Shown piece after piece: positions 26,009-34,955 of a stretch of DNA of 64,000 nt; the first letter of the stretch is position 1, and the number at the start of each line of letters is the position of its first letter. This DNA is from Bacillus mesophilus. Its GTDB lineage: Bacteria > Bacillota > Bacilli > Bacillales > SA4. The stretch covers positions 1-64,000 of the forward strand of contig NZ_JAAIWM010000010.1 of assembly GCF_011008845.1 (NCBI RefSeq), written 5' to 3'. Made by a program: the position numbers and the translations under genes. The notes under the pieces are model-generated. The model saw nothing but the letters and a program-made list of their open reading frames with translations, did no database searches and was not told where the DNA came from.

Positions 26009-27304
26009 ATGAAGAAAACGTGGAAGTTCCTTGTTTTACTAGTAATGCTAACAATGTTCACAGCAGCGTGTAGTAACGGTGAAGAATCAGGTAGTGGTTC
26101 AGATGACAAAGTTACTTTAACAGCTTGGGCATGGAATGTTAACGTAGGTGCTCTTGAGGCTGCAATGGAACAGTATAAGAAAGATCATCCAAATGTCGAA
26201 CTAAAAGTTGAAGACATTGGACGTTTAGATGTATATGACAAGCTATCTACAGGACTAGCTGCAGGTGGGGTAGGGTTACCTGATATCGTTCTAGTTGAGG
26301 ATGACCGTATTGGTGGTTATGTTAATGCGTTTCCAAAAGGATTCCTAAATCTTTCAGAAGAAGGATTTGATGAGAATGAAAACCTTTTCCCACAATTTAA
26401 GAATGATTTAGCTAAGGTTGACGGTACTTATTATGCAATGCCATTTGATGCAGGTCCAACAGGGGTATTCTATCGCCGTGATTTATTTGAGCAAGCGGGT
26501 GTAAACCCTGATGATATTGAGACTTGGGATCAATATTTAGAGGCAGGTAAAAAGATTTTAGATACTACTGGCGCACAAATGTTGCCAATTGATAAATTTA
26601 AAGATGATGCAACATTCCGTATGATGCTTAACCAACAAGGTGTATATTACTATGATGCGGAAGGAAATATCGACTTAACTCATCCAAGTGCTGTTCAAGC
26701 TATGGAAATGCAGAAAAAGCTTGATGACGCAGGTTTAGTTAAAAACATTAATGGTTGGAACGGTGTAGTTTCTGCTACAATCGATGGTTCTGTAGCAACT
26801 ATTCCATTTGGTGCTTGGTATTATGGAACAATTATTGACCAAGCTGCTGATTCAAAGGGAAATTGGGGAGTATTCCAATTACCAGCATTTGAAGAAGGTG
26901 GAAACAGAGCAGCAAACCTAGGAGGAAGTAGCTGGATGATTCCTTCTGCAACAGAAAATAAAGAAGAAGCATATTCTTTCGTAGAATATTTCACAACTAA
27001 TGTTGATGCTCAGTTAGTAGCAATGGAAGAGTATGGCTTATTCCCTTCACTTACTTCAGTATATGAAACTGATTCATTTACAGCAGAAGTTGAATTCTTT
27101 GGAGGTCAACCAATCTGGAAATTATTTGGAGATGAGATGCCAGACGTTCCATCTATTAATTACACTGAGGACTATTCAATTGGTCTAGACGAGTCAATTA
27201 AAGCTCAAGCTGATGTATTTAATGGAAAAGATTCAAAAACAGCATTACAAGAAGCAGCTGATCGCCTAAAAGATCGTACTGAGCGTGAAGTTAATAGTCA
27301 CTAA
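26009..27304 (+). CDS. Galactoside-type ABC binding lipoprotein
   Basis: A 431-residue type I sugar-binding protein. Start ATG 26009 follows GGGGGATAAGGA and gives a signal peptide ending in the lipobox FTAAC (about 18-22). The mature part is an MalE/LacE-like fold: LTAWAWNVNVGALEAAMEQY, then DIVLVEDDRIG and GPTGVFYRRDLFEQAGV. It delivers an oligosaccharide to the two permeases behind it. The substrate is inferred to be an alpha- or beta-galactoside from the flanking galactosidases. The upstream frame from 25961 is not a signal peptide extension. Confidence 0.92.
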   Translation: MKKTWKFLVLLVMLTMFTAACSNGEESGSGSDDKVTLTAWAWNVNVGALEAAMEQYKKDHPNVELKVEDIGRLDVYDKLSTGLAAGGVGLPDIVLVEDDRIGGYVNAFPKGFLNLSEEGFDENENLFPQFKNDLAKVDGTYYAMPFDAGPTGVFYRRDLFEQAGVNPDDIETWDQYLEAGKKILDTTGAQMLPIDKFKDDATFRMMLNQQGVYYYDAEGNIDLTHPSAVQAMEMQKKLDDAGLVKNINGWNGVVSATIDGSVATIPFGAWYYGTIIDQAADSKGNWGVFQLPAFEEGGNRAANLGGSSWMIPSATENKEEAYSFVEYFTTNVDAQLVAMEEYGLFPSLTSVYETDSFTAEVEFFGGQPIWKLFGDEMPDVPSINYTEDYSIGLDESIKAQADVFNGKDSKTALQEAADRLKDRTEREVNSH

Positions 27305-27313
27305 AAATGAAAT

Positions 27314-27349
27314 GAGAGATTTAGTAAATCTAGATCTCTCGTTTTTTTA
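27314..27349 (+). terminator. Attenuating terminator after the binding protein gene
   Basis: GAGAGAT (27314-27320) pairs with ATCTCTC (27334-27340), followed by seven Ts. It lies before the permease genes and should leave binding protein in excess. Confidence 0.75.
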
Positions 27350-27350
27350 A

Positions 27351-27431
27351 AGGCTTTGTTAAAGAATTGTGTTGATTAAAATGAGAATAAGAAGTTCCAA
27401 ACGGCGTTTAACAATCTTGTTTAACAGAGCT
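27351..27431 (+). repeat. Degenerate Bacillaceae intergenic repeat
   Basis: The ends GGCTTTGTTAA and TTAACAGAGC form imperfect terminal inverted repeats, and AATTGTGTTGATT follows the left end. This matches the left and right borders of the repeat at 29236-29335, which has the fuller Bacillaceae pattern. Confidence 0.5.
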
Positions 27432-27473
27432 TTTAGAAAAGTAATATTGTTCCTTTAAAGGAGAAGGTTAATA

Positions 27474-28364
27474 ATGAAATCATCAGAAGTAGTAACGAAA
27501 AAAAGAAGATTATTTAAATCATATCAAATAGCTCCGTATCTTTTTATAGCTCCTGCTGTTATCTTATTTGCAATTTTCATGGCATATCCGATCGTGTCTT
27601 CATTGATATTAAGCTTTCAGTCTAGTCAAGGTGGAGTATATGAATTTAGTGGAATTGATAACTATAAACGACTTTTGGGTGATTCAATCTTCCTAACTGC
27701 ATTAAAAAACACCTTCATTATAATGATTATACAAGTACCATTGATGTTATTTTTAGCTATTATTGTTGCAACTCTACTAAATTCAGCTCTTCTGAAACTT
27801 AAAGGATTCTTTCGAGTTTCATTTTTTCTACCCGCTGTTACCTCGTTAGTTGCATATGCGATCATTTTTTCTATCATGTTAATGGATGATGGTATCATCA
27901 ACCAGCTGCTAAGTTTAGTAGGTTTAGATGCTATACCCTGGCTATCAAATCCAATTGGAGCAAAAGCAGCTTTAATTATAGCTATGACATGGCGTTGGGT
28001 TGGATATAACATGGTCATTTATTTAGCAGCTCTTCAAAACATCCCTGAGGAATTGTATGAAGCAGCAAGTATTGACGGTGCATCAAAAATTAGACAATTC
28101 TTCTCGATTACTATTCCACAACTTAAGCCGGTAATCTTATTTACAACGATATTATCAACGATTGGGTCATTACAATTGTTCGATGAACCTTTTACTCTTA
28201 CAAAAGGTGGACCAAGTGATGCAACCTTAACTATCGGGATGTACTTGTATCAAACAGGTTTCCGATATTTCGAATTTGGATATGCATCTACAATTGCATA
28301 TGTAATCGTTGTGTTAATCGGGATCTTAACACTTATACAATTCAAAGTAACGGGTGATAAATAA
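27474..28364 (+). CDS. ABC sugar permease, MalF family
   Basis: A 296-residue membrane protein with six helices. The EAA loop that contacts the ATPase reads EELYEAASIDGASKIRQFF near residue 197. It pairs with the next gene as the import channel for the binding protein upstream. AAAGGAGAAGG precedes ATG, and its stop overlaps the start region of the next gene by one base. Confidence 0.94.
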   Translation: MKSSEVVTKKRRLFKSYQIAPYLFIAPAVILFAIFMAYPIVSSLILSFQSSQGGVYEFSGIDNYKRLLGDSIFLTALKNTFIIMIIQVPLMLFLAIIVATLLNSALLKLKGFFRVSFFLPAVTSLVAYAIIFSIMLMDDGIINQLLSLVGLDAIPWLSNPIGAKAALIIAMTWRWVGYNMVIYLAALQNIPEELYEAASIDGASKIRQFFSITIPQLKPVILFTTILSTIGSLQLFDEPFTLTKGGPSDATLTIGMYLYQTGFRYFEFGYASTIAYVIVVLIGILTLIQFKVTGDK

Positions 28365-29188
28365 TGAAGAAAAAAATGGGATTGAAAAAGCTCTTCTTAT
28401 ATATTGGCTTAACCATCGGTGCAATCGTTTCACTGTTTCCTTTTTATTGGGCTCTAATTGGTGCTACTAATGAAAGTGGAAAAATGTTTGCAAAGCCACC
28501 AAACCTTTTACCTGGTGATAAATTTATTGAAAATATTATAAACCTAAATGAAACAATCGGTATTGGTCGAGTGATGTTCAATTCGTTGTTTGTCTCAATT
28601 ACTTATACGGTATTAGCACTCTTGATCTCAACTATGGCAGCATATGCGTTCGCAAAATTTAAATTTAAAGGAAGAGATTTAATCTTTTCTATCTTTCTTC
28701 TCTCTATGATGGTACCTTACCATGCACTAGTCATACCATTATTTAAAATGATGGCTGGATTAGGCTGGCTGAACACCTATCAAGCATTAATCTTACCAAA
28801 TTTGGCCTATCCATTTGCCATTTTCTTAATGCGTCAAAATATGTTGGCTTTCCCAACCGCCTTAATAGAGGCATCAAGAATAGACGGTGCAGGAGAGTGG
28901 AGGATTTTTTGGAGCGTTGTACTTCCTTCCATGAAACCAGCACTTGCTGCAACTGCGATCTTCCTGTTTATGTTTCAGTGGAATAACTTCTTATGGCCAT
29001 TAGTAGCTGTAAGCTCAACAGATATGTACACATTCCCTGTTGCCTTATCAAGTCTATTTGGATTATCAAGAATTGATTATGGTCAAGTAATGGCAGGTGT
29101 ATCTTTAGCGACTGTACCAATTATCATTTTCTTCTTATTACTACAACGTCACTTTATCTCTGGAATGTTAGGAAGTGCTGTTAAGTAA
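28364..29188 (+). CDS. ABC sugar permease, MalG family
   Basis: A 274-residue membrane protein with six helices and the EAA loop TALIEASRIDGAGEWRIFW near residue 165. The start codon shares a base with the stop of the MalF-type gene. No ATP-binding gene is present, as is usual for Bacillus CUT1 importers that share MsmX. Confidence 0.94.
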   Translation: MKKKMGLKKLFLYIGLTIGAIVSLFPFYWALIGATNESGKMFAKPPNLLPGDKFIENIINLNETIGIGRVMFNSLFVSITYTVLALLISTMAAYAFAKFKFKGRDLIFSIFLLSMMVPYHALVIPLFKMMAGLGWLNTYQALILPNLAYPFAIFLMRQNMLAFPTALIEASRIDGAGEWRIFWSVVLPSMKPALAATAIFLFMFQWNNFLWPLVAVSSTDMYTFPVALSSLFGLSRIDYGQVMAGVSLATVPIIIFFLLLQRHFISGMLGSAVK

Positions 29189-29235
29189 TTGGAAGAGGAG
29201 TATGTTATAACGCTCTGTTACCGTTTTAATTTTTA

Positions 29236-29335
29236 GGCTGTTTAAAGACGAGTGTTGATTTTTTGCACAGTTGAGTTGAAGTGGAAGGACGCGAGACTCC
29301 TGCAACGAAATTCAACAACAAGGGTTAACACAGCC
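29236..29335 (+). repeat. Bacillaceae intergenic repeat, shortened copy
   Basis: GGCTGTTTAA (29236-29245) and TTAACACAGCC (29325-29335) are terminal inverted repeats. Between them lie GTGTTGATT and GGAAGGACGCGAGACTCCTG, blocks I recognise from a repeat family scattered between genes in Bacillus. The central part is shortened. It contains no gene and lies between the MalG and beta-galactosidase genes. Confidence 0.65.
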
Positions 29336-29388
29336 AATTTTTACAACCAGGTTTAACAAAGTAAAAATTAAAGGAAGTAAAAGGAAGT

Positions 29389-32300
29389 GTGGATTTTATG
29401 ACAACTGTGCCAAGTCTTAGCTGGCTTTCTGATTTAAGTGTTTTTTCAGTAAATCGACTTCCAGCCCATTCAGATCACATGTATTACGAAACGTTAGAAG
29501 AGGCAAAATACAACGTTCCTATGAAACTGCGTTACTCTTTAAATGGAGATTGGAAATTTAGTTATTCCATCAATCCTTTGAATCGTCCAGAAAAATTCTA
29601 TCAAGAAGAGTTTGATTGTACTTCTTGGGGTGATATATCAGTCCCAGGTCATATTCAATTGCAAGGCTACGGTCAGCCTCAATATGTAAATACAATGTAT
29701 CCATGGGATGGTAGTAATGACATTCGACCACCAGAAATTCCTATGGATTATAATCCAGTAGGTAGTTATGTGAAATATTTTACTGTCCCAGAAAATTTAA
29801 ATAATAAGCCAGTATTTATTTCTTTCCAGGGCGTTGAATCTGCGTTCTATCTATGGCTAAACGGGAAGTTTGTAGGATATAGCGAAGACTCTTTTACCCC
29901 GTCTGACTTTGATATCACACCGTATTTAACAAGTGGAGAAAACAAACTAGCAGTCGAAGTGTACCAGCGTAGTACGGGGAGCTGGCTTGAAGATCAAGAT
30001 TTTTGGAGATTTTCAGGAATCTTTAGAGATGTCTATCTCTATGGTATTCCAGAATTACATGTCCAAGATATTGATGTCCAGGCACAACTAGACTCAACTT
30101 ATTCAAAAGGTAATCTAAAAGTAAATTTAAAATTTCTTCAAGAAATTAAACATGACGCTACATTTGTAGCAAATTTGTTTGATCAACATCATACATTAAT
30201 TGAATCAGCCAATGGTCACTTACAAAAAGAACTGAATACAGACTTTACTATTGACGTTGAAAAACCTGAGCTTTGGAGTGCTGAAAGCCCATATTTATAT
30301 ACACTATATATCCAAATATATAATGAACAAGGTAGTTTAATAGAGGTAATTCCTCAAAGAGTTGGATTTAGAAGATTTGAAATGATTGATAAGGTCATGT
30401 GTATTAATGGGAAAAGAATACTTTTCAAAGGTGTAAATCGTCATGAGTTTAATTCTCGTACTGGTCGAGCTATTACAAAAGAAGATATGCTTTGGGATAT
30501 TGAAACAATGAAACGTAACAATATCAATGCGGTTCGTACATCTCATTATCCAAACCAAAGCTATTGGTACGAGTTATGTGATAAGTATGGGATATATGTA
30601 ATTGATGAGATGAATCTTGAAACTCATGGATCTTGGCAAAAGATGGGCGTTGTAGAGCCGTCTTGGAACATACCAGGTAATAAACCTGAATGGCAGGATA
30701 TCGTTATGGATCGTGCGATTTCTATGTATGAGAGAGATAAAAACCATCCATCTATCCTTATATGGTCATGTGGAAATGAAGCATATGCAGGAGAAGTAAT
30801 CCTCAATGTTTCTGACTATTTTAGGTCAGTAGACCCAAGCCGTCTTGTTCATTATGAGGGAGTTTTCTATGATCGAAATTATAATGATACAAGTGATATG
30901 GAGAGTAGAATGTATGCTAAGCCAGCGGATATTGAAGCTTATCTAACCAATAATCCTGATAAGCCTTATATAAGCTGTGAGTACATGCACGCTATGGGGA
31001 ATTCAGTTGGTGGGATGAACAAGTACACTGACTTAGAACATAAGTATCCTATGTATCAAGGTGGTTTCATTTGGGATTATATTGATCAAGCTCTTGTAAA
31101 TAAAGATCGTTATGGAAACGAGTATTTGGCATATGGAGGAGATTTTGGAGATCGTCCAACAGATTACGGATTCTCAACGAATGGAATCGTCTATGCGAAT
31201 CGTGAAGTTTCTCCTAAAATGCAGGAAGTAAAATACTTATATCAAAATATAAAGGTCACCCCAAACAAAACAGGGGTAACCGTTAAAAATGATAACCTAT
31301 TTACAAGTACAGAAAATTGCCAACTTCAATATGCCTTACTTCATGAAGGCGTTGAGTTATATCGTGGTTTAACCGAAGTGATTGTCGGGCCACAGTCTGA
31401 AGGAAGCGTTATGTTTGAGTGGCCTGAGGGTCTTGCAAATTTACCAGGTGAATATTGTGTACACGCCTATATCACATTAAAGAAAAGCACGCTTTGGGCA
31501 GAAGAAGGACACGAAGTTGCATTCGGGCAATATATCTACAGAGTAACCGAACAAACAGACAATCAAATTCTAAATGAAAATATTAAATTAGTTATTGGTG
31601 ATGTGAATGTAGGTGTTCACGGCAAAGACTTTAATGTGATATTTTCAAAGCAAGTGGGTAGCCTTGTATCCCTGAAATATGCAGGGAAGGAAATGATCTC
31701 AACTCCACCAGCTCCTTTATTTTGGCGTGCTACGACTGATAATGATAGAGGATATTCACAAGGCTTTGATTCTGGATTATGGTTTGCTGCAAGTTTAGCA
31801 CGTAAATGTATTGCAACTGATGTTAAGGAAACAAATGAGGGTGCTGAAATTGCGTTCACTTATAAGTTTTCCATCCATAAGGAATTAGTGGTTAAAGTAG
31901 TATATAGTGTTTCTGCTAATGGTAGTCTACGTGTTCGTACCGTATACCATGGAGCTAAAGATTTGCCGCAACTCCCTATCTTTGCACTTTCTTTCAAGGT
32001 TTCAGCAGACTATGGGCAATTGGAATGGTATGCAATGGGACCTGAAGAAAACTATATTGATCGTTTAGAAGGAGCAAGACTTGATAGATTCAAAAATACC
32101 GTGTTAGATAATGTATCTGGATACCTCATGCCACAAGAATCCGGTAACCGTACCGGGGTACGTTGGGTAAAGGTTACAAATAATGTGGGTAAAGGAATAA
32201 AAATTTCCTCAACTCATGAACCAATTGAATGCAATATCTCACCATACACAGCATTTGAACTTGAAAGTGCACAACACCACTATGAATTGCCAAATGTACA

Positions 32301-32436
32301 CTATACAGTCATTACTGTCGCAGGAAAACAGATGGGTGTAGGTGGCGATGATAGTTGGGGAGCACCAGTACATGATGAATATTTAATTAAACCCGATAAA
32401 GATATGGAGTTTGAATTCGAAATAAGTCGACTTTAG
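29389..32436 (+). CDS. lacZ: Beta-galactosidase, GH2 (LacZ type)
   Basis: A 1015-residue enzyme of normal LacZ length: N-terminal jelly-roll with EDQDFWRFSGIFRDVYL near residue 205, two immunoglobulin-like domains around the barrel, and a C-terminal beta-galactosidase small-chain domain. The acid/base lies in WSCGNEAY (Glu near 464) and the nucleophile in SCEYMHAMGNS (Glu near 530). No signal peptide, so it hydrolyses imported lactose or galactosides in the cytoplasm. GTG 29389 follows AAAGGAAG; ATG 29398 is an alternative. Confidence 0.95.
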   Translation: MDFMTTVPSLSWLSDLSVFSVNRLPAHSDHMYYETLEEAKYNVPMKLRYSLNGDWKFSYSINPLNRPEKFYQEEFDCTSWGDISVPGHIQLQGYGQPQYVNTMYPWDGSNDIRPPEIPMDYNPVGSYVKYFTVPENLNNKPVFISFQGVESAFYLWLNGKFVGYSEDSFTPSDFDITPYLTSGENKLAVEVYQRSTGSWLEDQDFWRFSGIFRDVYLYGIPELHVQDIDVQAQLDSTYSKGNLKVNLKFLQEIKHDATFVANLFDQHHTLIESANGHLQKELNTDFTIDVEKPELWSAESPYLYTLYIQIYNEQGSLIEVIPQRVGFRRFEMIDKVMCINGKRILFKGVNRHEFNSRTGRAITKEDMLWDIETMKRNNINAVRTSHYPNQSYWYELCDKYGIYVIDEMNLETHGSWQKMGVVEPSWNIPGNKPEWQDIVMDRAISMYERDKNHPSILIWSCGNEAYAGEVILNVSDYFRSVDPSRLVHYEGVFYDRNYNDTSDMESRMYAKPADIEAYLTNNPDKPYISCEYMHAMGNSVGGMNKYTDLEHKYPMYQGGFIWDYIDQALVNKDRYGNEYLAYGGDFGDRPTDYGFSTNGIVYANREVSPKMQEVKYLYQNIKVTPNKTGVTVKNDNLFTSTENCQLQYALLHEGVELYRGLTEVIVGPQSEGSVMFEWPEGLANLPGEYCVHAYITLKKSTLWAEEGHEVAFGQYIYRVTEQTDNQILNENIKLVIGDVNVGVHGKDFNVIFSKQVGSLVSLKYAGKEMISTPPAPLFWRATTDNDRGYSQGFDSGLWFAASLARKCIATDVKETNEGAEIAFTYKFSIHKELVVKVVYSVSANGSLRVRTVYHGAKDLPQLPIFALSFKVSADYGQLEWYAMGPEENYIDRLEGARLDRFKNTVLDNVSGYLMPQESGNRTGVRWVKVTNNVGKGIKISSTHEPIECNISPYTAFELESAQHHYELPNVHYTVITVAGKQMGVGGDDSWGAPVHDEYLIKPDKDMEFEFEISRL

Positions 32437-32451
32437 ACAAAACTAATAGAA

Positions 32452-32490
32452 ATAGGATTGCCTATCCATCATGGATAGGCTTTTCTATTT
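32452..32490 (+). terminator. Terminator after lacZ
   Basis: GCCTATCC (32460-32467) and GGATAGGC (32473-32480) form a perfect stem with a five-base loop; TTTTCTATTT follows. It closes the galactoside locus. Confidence 0.9.
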
Positions 32491-32587
32491 CCTATAGAAT
32501 GGTTTGTATATTGCAGGTACTTTCATTTATAAGGGAGAATATCTAGGGACAGATACAACATCATATGACTTTTTAGGGGGAGACACA

Positions 32588-33592
32588 ATGAAATTTCAGG
32601 CTTTAACTGAAAACTTATTAGTTCAAGCAGCAGGTATCTTATCAGAAAGGCATATTCTAGAGAGGAACGTACATCCAGAGCTTCCCTCTGAATATGAAAA
32701 CCCACATATTGCACTTGAAGTACTAAGTCAACAGTTCAAACAAACTAATATCAGTGGAATCGCAGCACTTAGTGAGGATGAGTTAGTAGGTTTCCTGTTA
32801 TTTCGTAAAAAAATGGACTCATCTAAAGGTCGTCAGATATGGGTGGATTACGAGAGCTTTGCTATTAAAGCGAGCGAAGATCCAAATCTGTATAGGTTCA
32901 TGTATGCAACAGCTGCCGAACAATGGGTGAGAGAAGGGTACTTTGATCATTATATCGTTGTACCTAATGGGAATAGTGAGGTAGTAGAAGCGTGGCTGAA
33001 GCTAGGCTTTGCTTATGAACAGGTTCATGCCATGTTAGACATCTCGGTAGTACCTAGTAAAGAAGTAGATTGCAAGGAACTTACTATTAGATTGGCAAAC
33101 GAAACCGATCGTCAGAAAATTAGAGAATTATCAACCCTTATCTTTGAACATCAGGTAAAAGCTCCGGTTTGGTCGCCATTGTTACCTGAAGATGTGGAGA
33201 GATTACAAGATGGTTATGAGGGTATGATTGAGGATGAGACAGTAGACTTATGGGTTGCTTATGAGGATGAGAAGATGGCTGGATTTCAAGCATATTGGGA
33301 AGTGAACTCAGATCTATCAAAGAAACCTCAAATGATGACGCCATATAAAAGTGTTGAGCTTGGTGTTGGAGGGACAGTTACCGACATGAGGGGAAAAGGA
33401 GTCGGAAAGCTACTCACTACCGTCGGAATCAATGCATTAAAGAAGAAAGAAACTACAGTTGTAGTGACAGATTGGAGAATGACCAATATTCAGTCCTCAA
33501 GCTTTTGGCCAAAGCAAGGTTTTAAGCCAATTGCTTATCGACTGTCTAGAAAAATCGACCCTGCAATTTCTTGGGCAAGTCCAACAAAATAA
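32588..33592 (+). CDS. Tandem GNAT-family acetyltransferase
   Basis: About 334 residues with two GNAT folds. The C-terminal half carries the acetyl-CoA loop in VTDMRGKGVGKLLTTVGINAL (about 260-280), preceded by a conserved beta strand; the N-terminal copy lacks a clear R/Q-x2-G-x-G/A loop and may be structural. ATG 32588 follows AGGGGGAGA; a longer frame from 32504 is unlikely. The substrate is unknown. It is a single-gene unit. Confidence 0.85.
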   Translation: MKFQALTENLLVQAAGILSERHILERNVHPELPSEYENPHIALEVLSQQFKQTNISGIAALSEDELVGFLLFRKKMDSSKGRQIWVDYESFAIKASEDPNLYRFMYATAAEQWVREGYFDHYIVVPNGNSEVVEAWLKLGFAYEQVHAMLDISVVPSKEVDCKELTIRLANETDRQKIRELSTLIFEHQVKAPVWSPLLPEDVERLQDGYEGMIEDETVDLWVAYEDEKMAGFQAYWEVNSDLSKKPQMMTPYKSVELGVGGTVTDMRGKGVGKLLTTVGINALKKKETTVVVTDWRMTNIQSSSFWPKQGFKPIAYRLSRKIDPAISWASPTK

Positions 33593-33719
33593 GTTTAATT
33601 CTTCAGATGTTGAATGGGTTTATTACGTAACTCTTAACGTGAATTTCAAGGAAGCCAAAAGTGCAATTACTAGATATAATACCTATAAAAATTTATAATG
33701 AAGAAAATTAAAGGGTGTG

Positions 33720-34217
33720 ATGATGGTGAGCAAGGAAGAGCTATTGAAAGGTAAACGGGAAATTCTAGAGTGGGTTGAAAAATTAGATTCTGTTGAAGAA
33801 CAGATGTGGTTTCAGCCTATGAGTGAAGGGAAATGGGCAATAGCAGATGTCATCTCCCATTTTATTTCATGGGACCGCTTTTGCATGGATTACCGAATGC
33901 CCTATATGGAAAAAGCCTTACCATTTCCCAAGCTGGATGTGAATGTGGATCATGTAAACAAGACAGCTTCCGTTTATGCACGATCTGGTATCACAAAGAA
34001 GCAACTAATTCATGAGTATGATCAAACTAGGGGGATGTTAGTATCCATACTAGAAGAATGGCCGGAGGAGACGTTTCATAAAGTTGTCAAGTTAGGTTCG
34101 CAAGAAATAAGGGTAGCAGACTATTTCTCCTCTCACATTGAGCATGATCAAGAACATATTAAAAAGATAAATGACTTCCTAGAAAAGAATTCAGCCAATA
34201 GTATTGAAACTGTTTAA
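33720..34217 (+). CDS. DinB-like four-helix protein
   Basis: About 165 residues with the DinB/DfsB four-helix pattern. The likely metal ligands are His in VISHFISWDRF and the pair in SSHIEHDQEHIKKI near the C terminus. Such proteins may act in thiol-dependent detoxification, but the substrate of this one is unknown. AAAGGG precedes a GTG-ATG-ATG run; I use the first ATG. It stands alone upstream of csoR. Confidence 0.85.
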   Translation: MMVSKEELLKGKREILEWVEKLDSVEEQMWFQPMSEGKWAIADVISHFISWDRFCMDYRMPYMEKALPFPKLDVNVDHVNKTASVYARSGITKKQLIHEYDQTRGMLVSILEEWPEETFHKVVKLGSQEIRVADYFSSHIEHDQEHIKKINDFLEKNSANSIETV

Positions 34218-34286
34218 AAGTAGGACATGAATAAAAACTGTTCGTAAGGTCACACTAAAAATGGAAAAAAAAGGTTTGGTAAACTA

Positions 34287-34316
34287 TTGCATAATTGTAC
34301 CCCCCTGTGGTATATT
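34287..34316 (+). promoter_or_regulatory. csoR promoter with CsoR-type operator
   Basis: TTGCAT (34287-34292) and TATATT (34311-34316) are 18 bases apart. Between and over the -10 lies GTACCCCCCTGTGGTAT (34298-34314 approx.), a G/C-tract pseudopalindrome like known CsoR operators (ATACC-N-GGGGTAT type). Copper binding to CsoR should release it. Confidence 0.75.
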
Positions 34317-34339
34317 TACTCTTGAGGGGAGGTTTTAGA

Positions 34340-34669
34340 ATGGCAGATCAAGAACAATTGGATACTTGCTGTTCATCTGAGGTAAGCTCTCGTAAAAGTC
34401 ATCATTCTGAACAAACAAAACGTAATTTAGTTAGTCGGCTAAATCGGATTGAAGGTCAAATTCGTGGAGTTAAAGGACTAATTGAAAAGGATACGTATTG
34501 TGATGATGTTATTACTCAAATCTCTGCAATTCAATCTGCACTAAACGGTGTTGGGAAGATGTTATTAGAAGGACATCTTAAAAGCTGTGTGGTCGAACGA
34601 ATTCAAGAGGGTGACCAAGAAGTAATCGATGAATTTCTAGTAACTATACAAAGGCTAATGAAGAAATAG
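34340..34669 (+). CDS. csoR: Copper-sensing repressor CsoR
   Basis: A 109-residue all-helical repressor. The Cu(I) ligands are visible as the Cys in DTYCDD and the His and Cys in EGHLKSC, the Cys-His-Cys set of the family, and SRLNRIEGQIRGVKGLIE is the usual first helix. The N terminus has an extra Cys pair (DTCCSS) and two His, which are not part of the core. ATG 34340 follows GAGGGGAGG; an in-frame ATG at 34295 lies within the operator. It heads csoR-copZ-copA. Confidence 0.95.
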   Translation: MADQEQLDTCCSSEVSSRKSHHSEQTKRNLVSRLNRIEGQIRGVKGLIEKDTYCDDVITQISAIQSALNGVGKMLLEGHLKSCVVERIQEGDQEVIDEFLVTIQRLMKK

Positions 34670-34681
34670 GAGGCAATTATA

Positions 34682-34888
34682 ATGGAAAAAGTAACTTTAC
34701 ATGTTAAAGGAATGTCTTGTGGACATTGTGTGAAAGCGGTAGAAGGTAGCGTTGGTGAACTAACTGGTGTGAATCAGGTTAAGGTTAACTTAGATAGTGG
34801 AACTGTTGATGTGGAATTCAATGAAGCAGAGGTAACAGTTGACAAGATTAAAGAAACAATCGATGATCAAGGCTACGATGTAGCATAA
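34682..34888 (+). CDS. copZ: Copper chaperone CopZ
   Basis: A 68-residue heavy-metal-associated domain of beta-alpha-beta-beta-alpha-beta order with the Cu(I) motif GMSCGHC at 9-15. It carries Cu(I) to the N-terminal domains of CopA. AGGAGG lies before ATG, twelve bases after csoR. Confidence 0.95.
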   Translation: MEKVTLHVKGMSCGHCVKAVEGSVGELTGVNQVKVNLDSGTVDVEFNEAEVTVDKIKETIDDQGYDVA

Positions 34889-34912
34889 AGTGCTTATATA
34901 GCACTTTCTTTA
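34888..34912 (+). terminator. Small attenuator hairpin after copZ
   Basis: AAAGTGC and GCACTTT enclose a six- to seven-base loop with TCTTT behind. It would favour CopZ over CopA if it acts, but the stem is short. Confidence 0.5.
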
Positions 34913-34921
34913 GGAATTCAA

Positions 34922-34940
34922 TATACCCCCGTGTGGTATA
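34922..34940 (+). promoter_or_regulatory. Second CsoR-type operator, before copA
   Basis: TATACC (34922-34927) and GGTATA (34935-34940) are perfect arms around CCCGTGT, giving the same A/T-C-tract shape as the site in the csoR promoter. It ends three bases before the copA ribosome binding site AGGAGGAAG and 15 before the start codon. No convincing -35/-10 pair fits around it. Confidence 0.75.
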
Positions 34941-34955
34941 TAGGAGGAAGATAGG

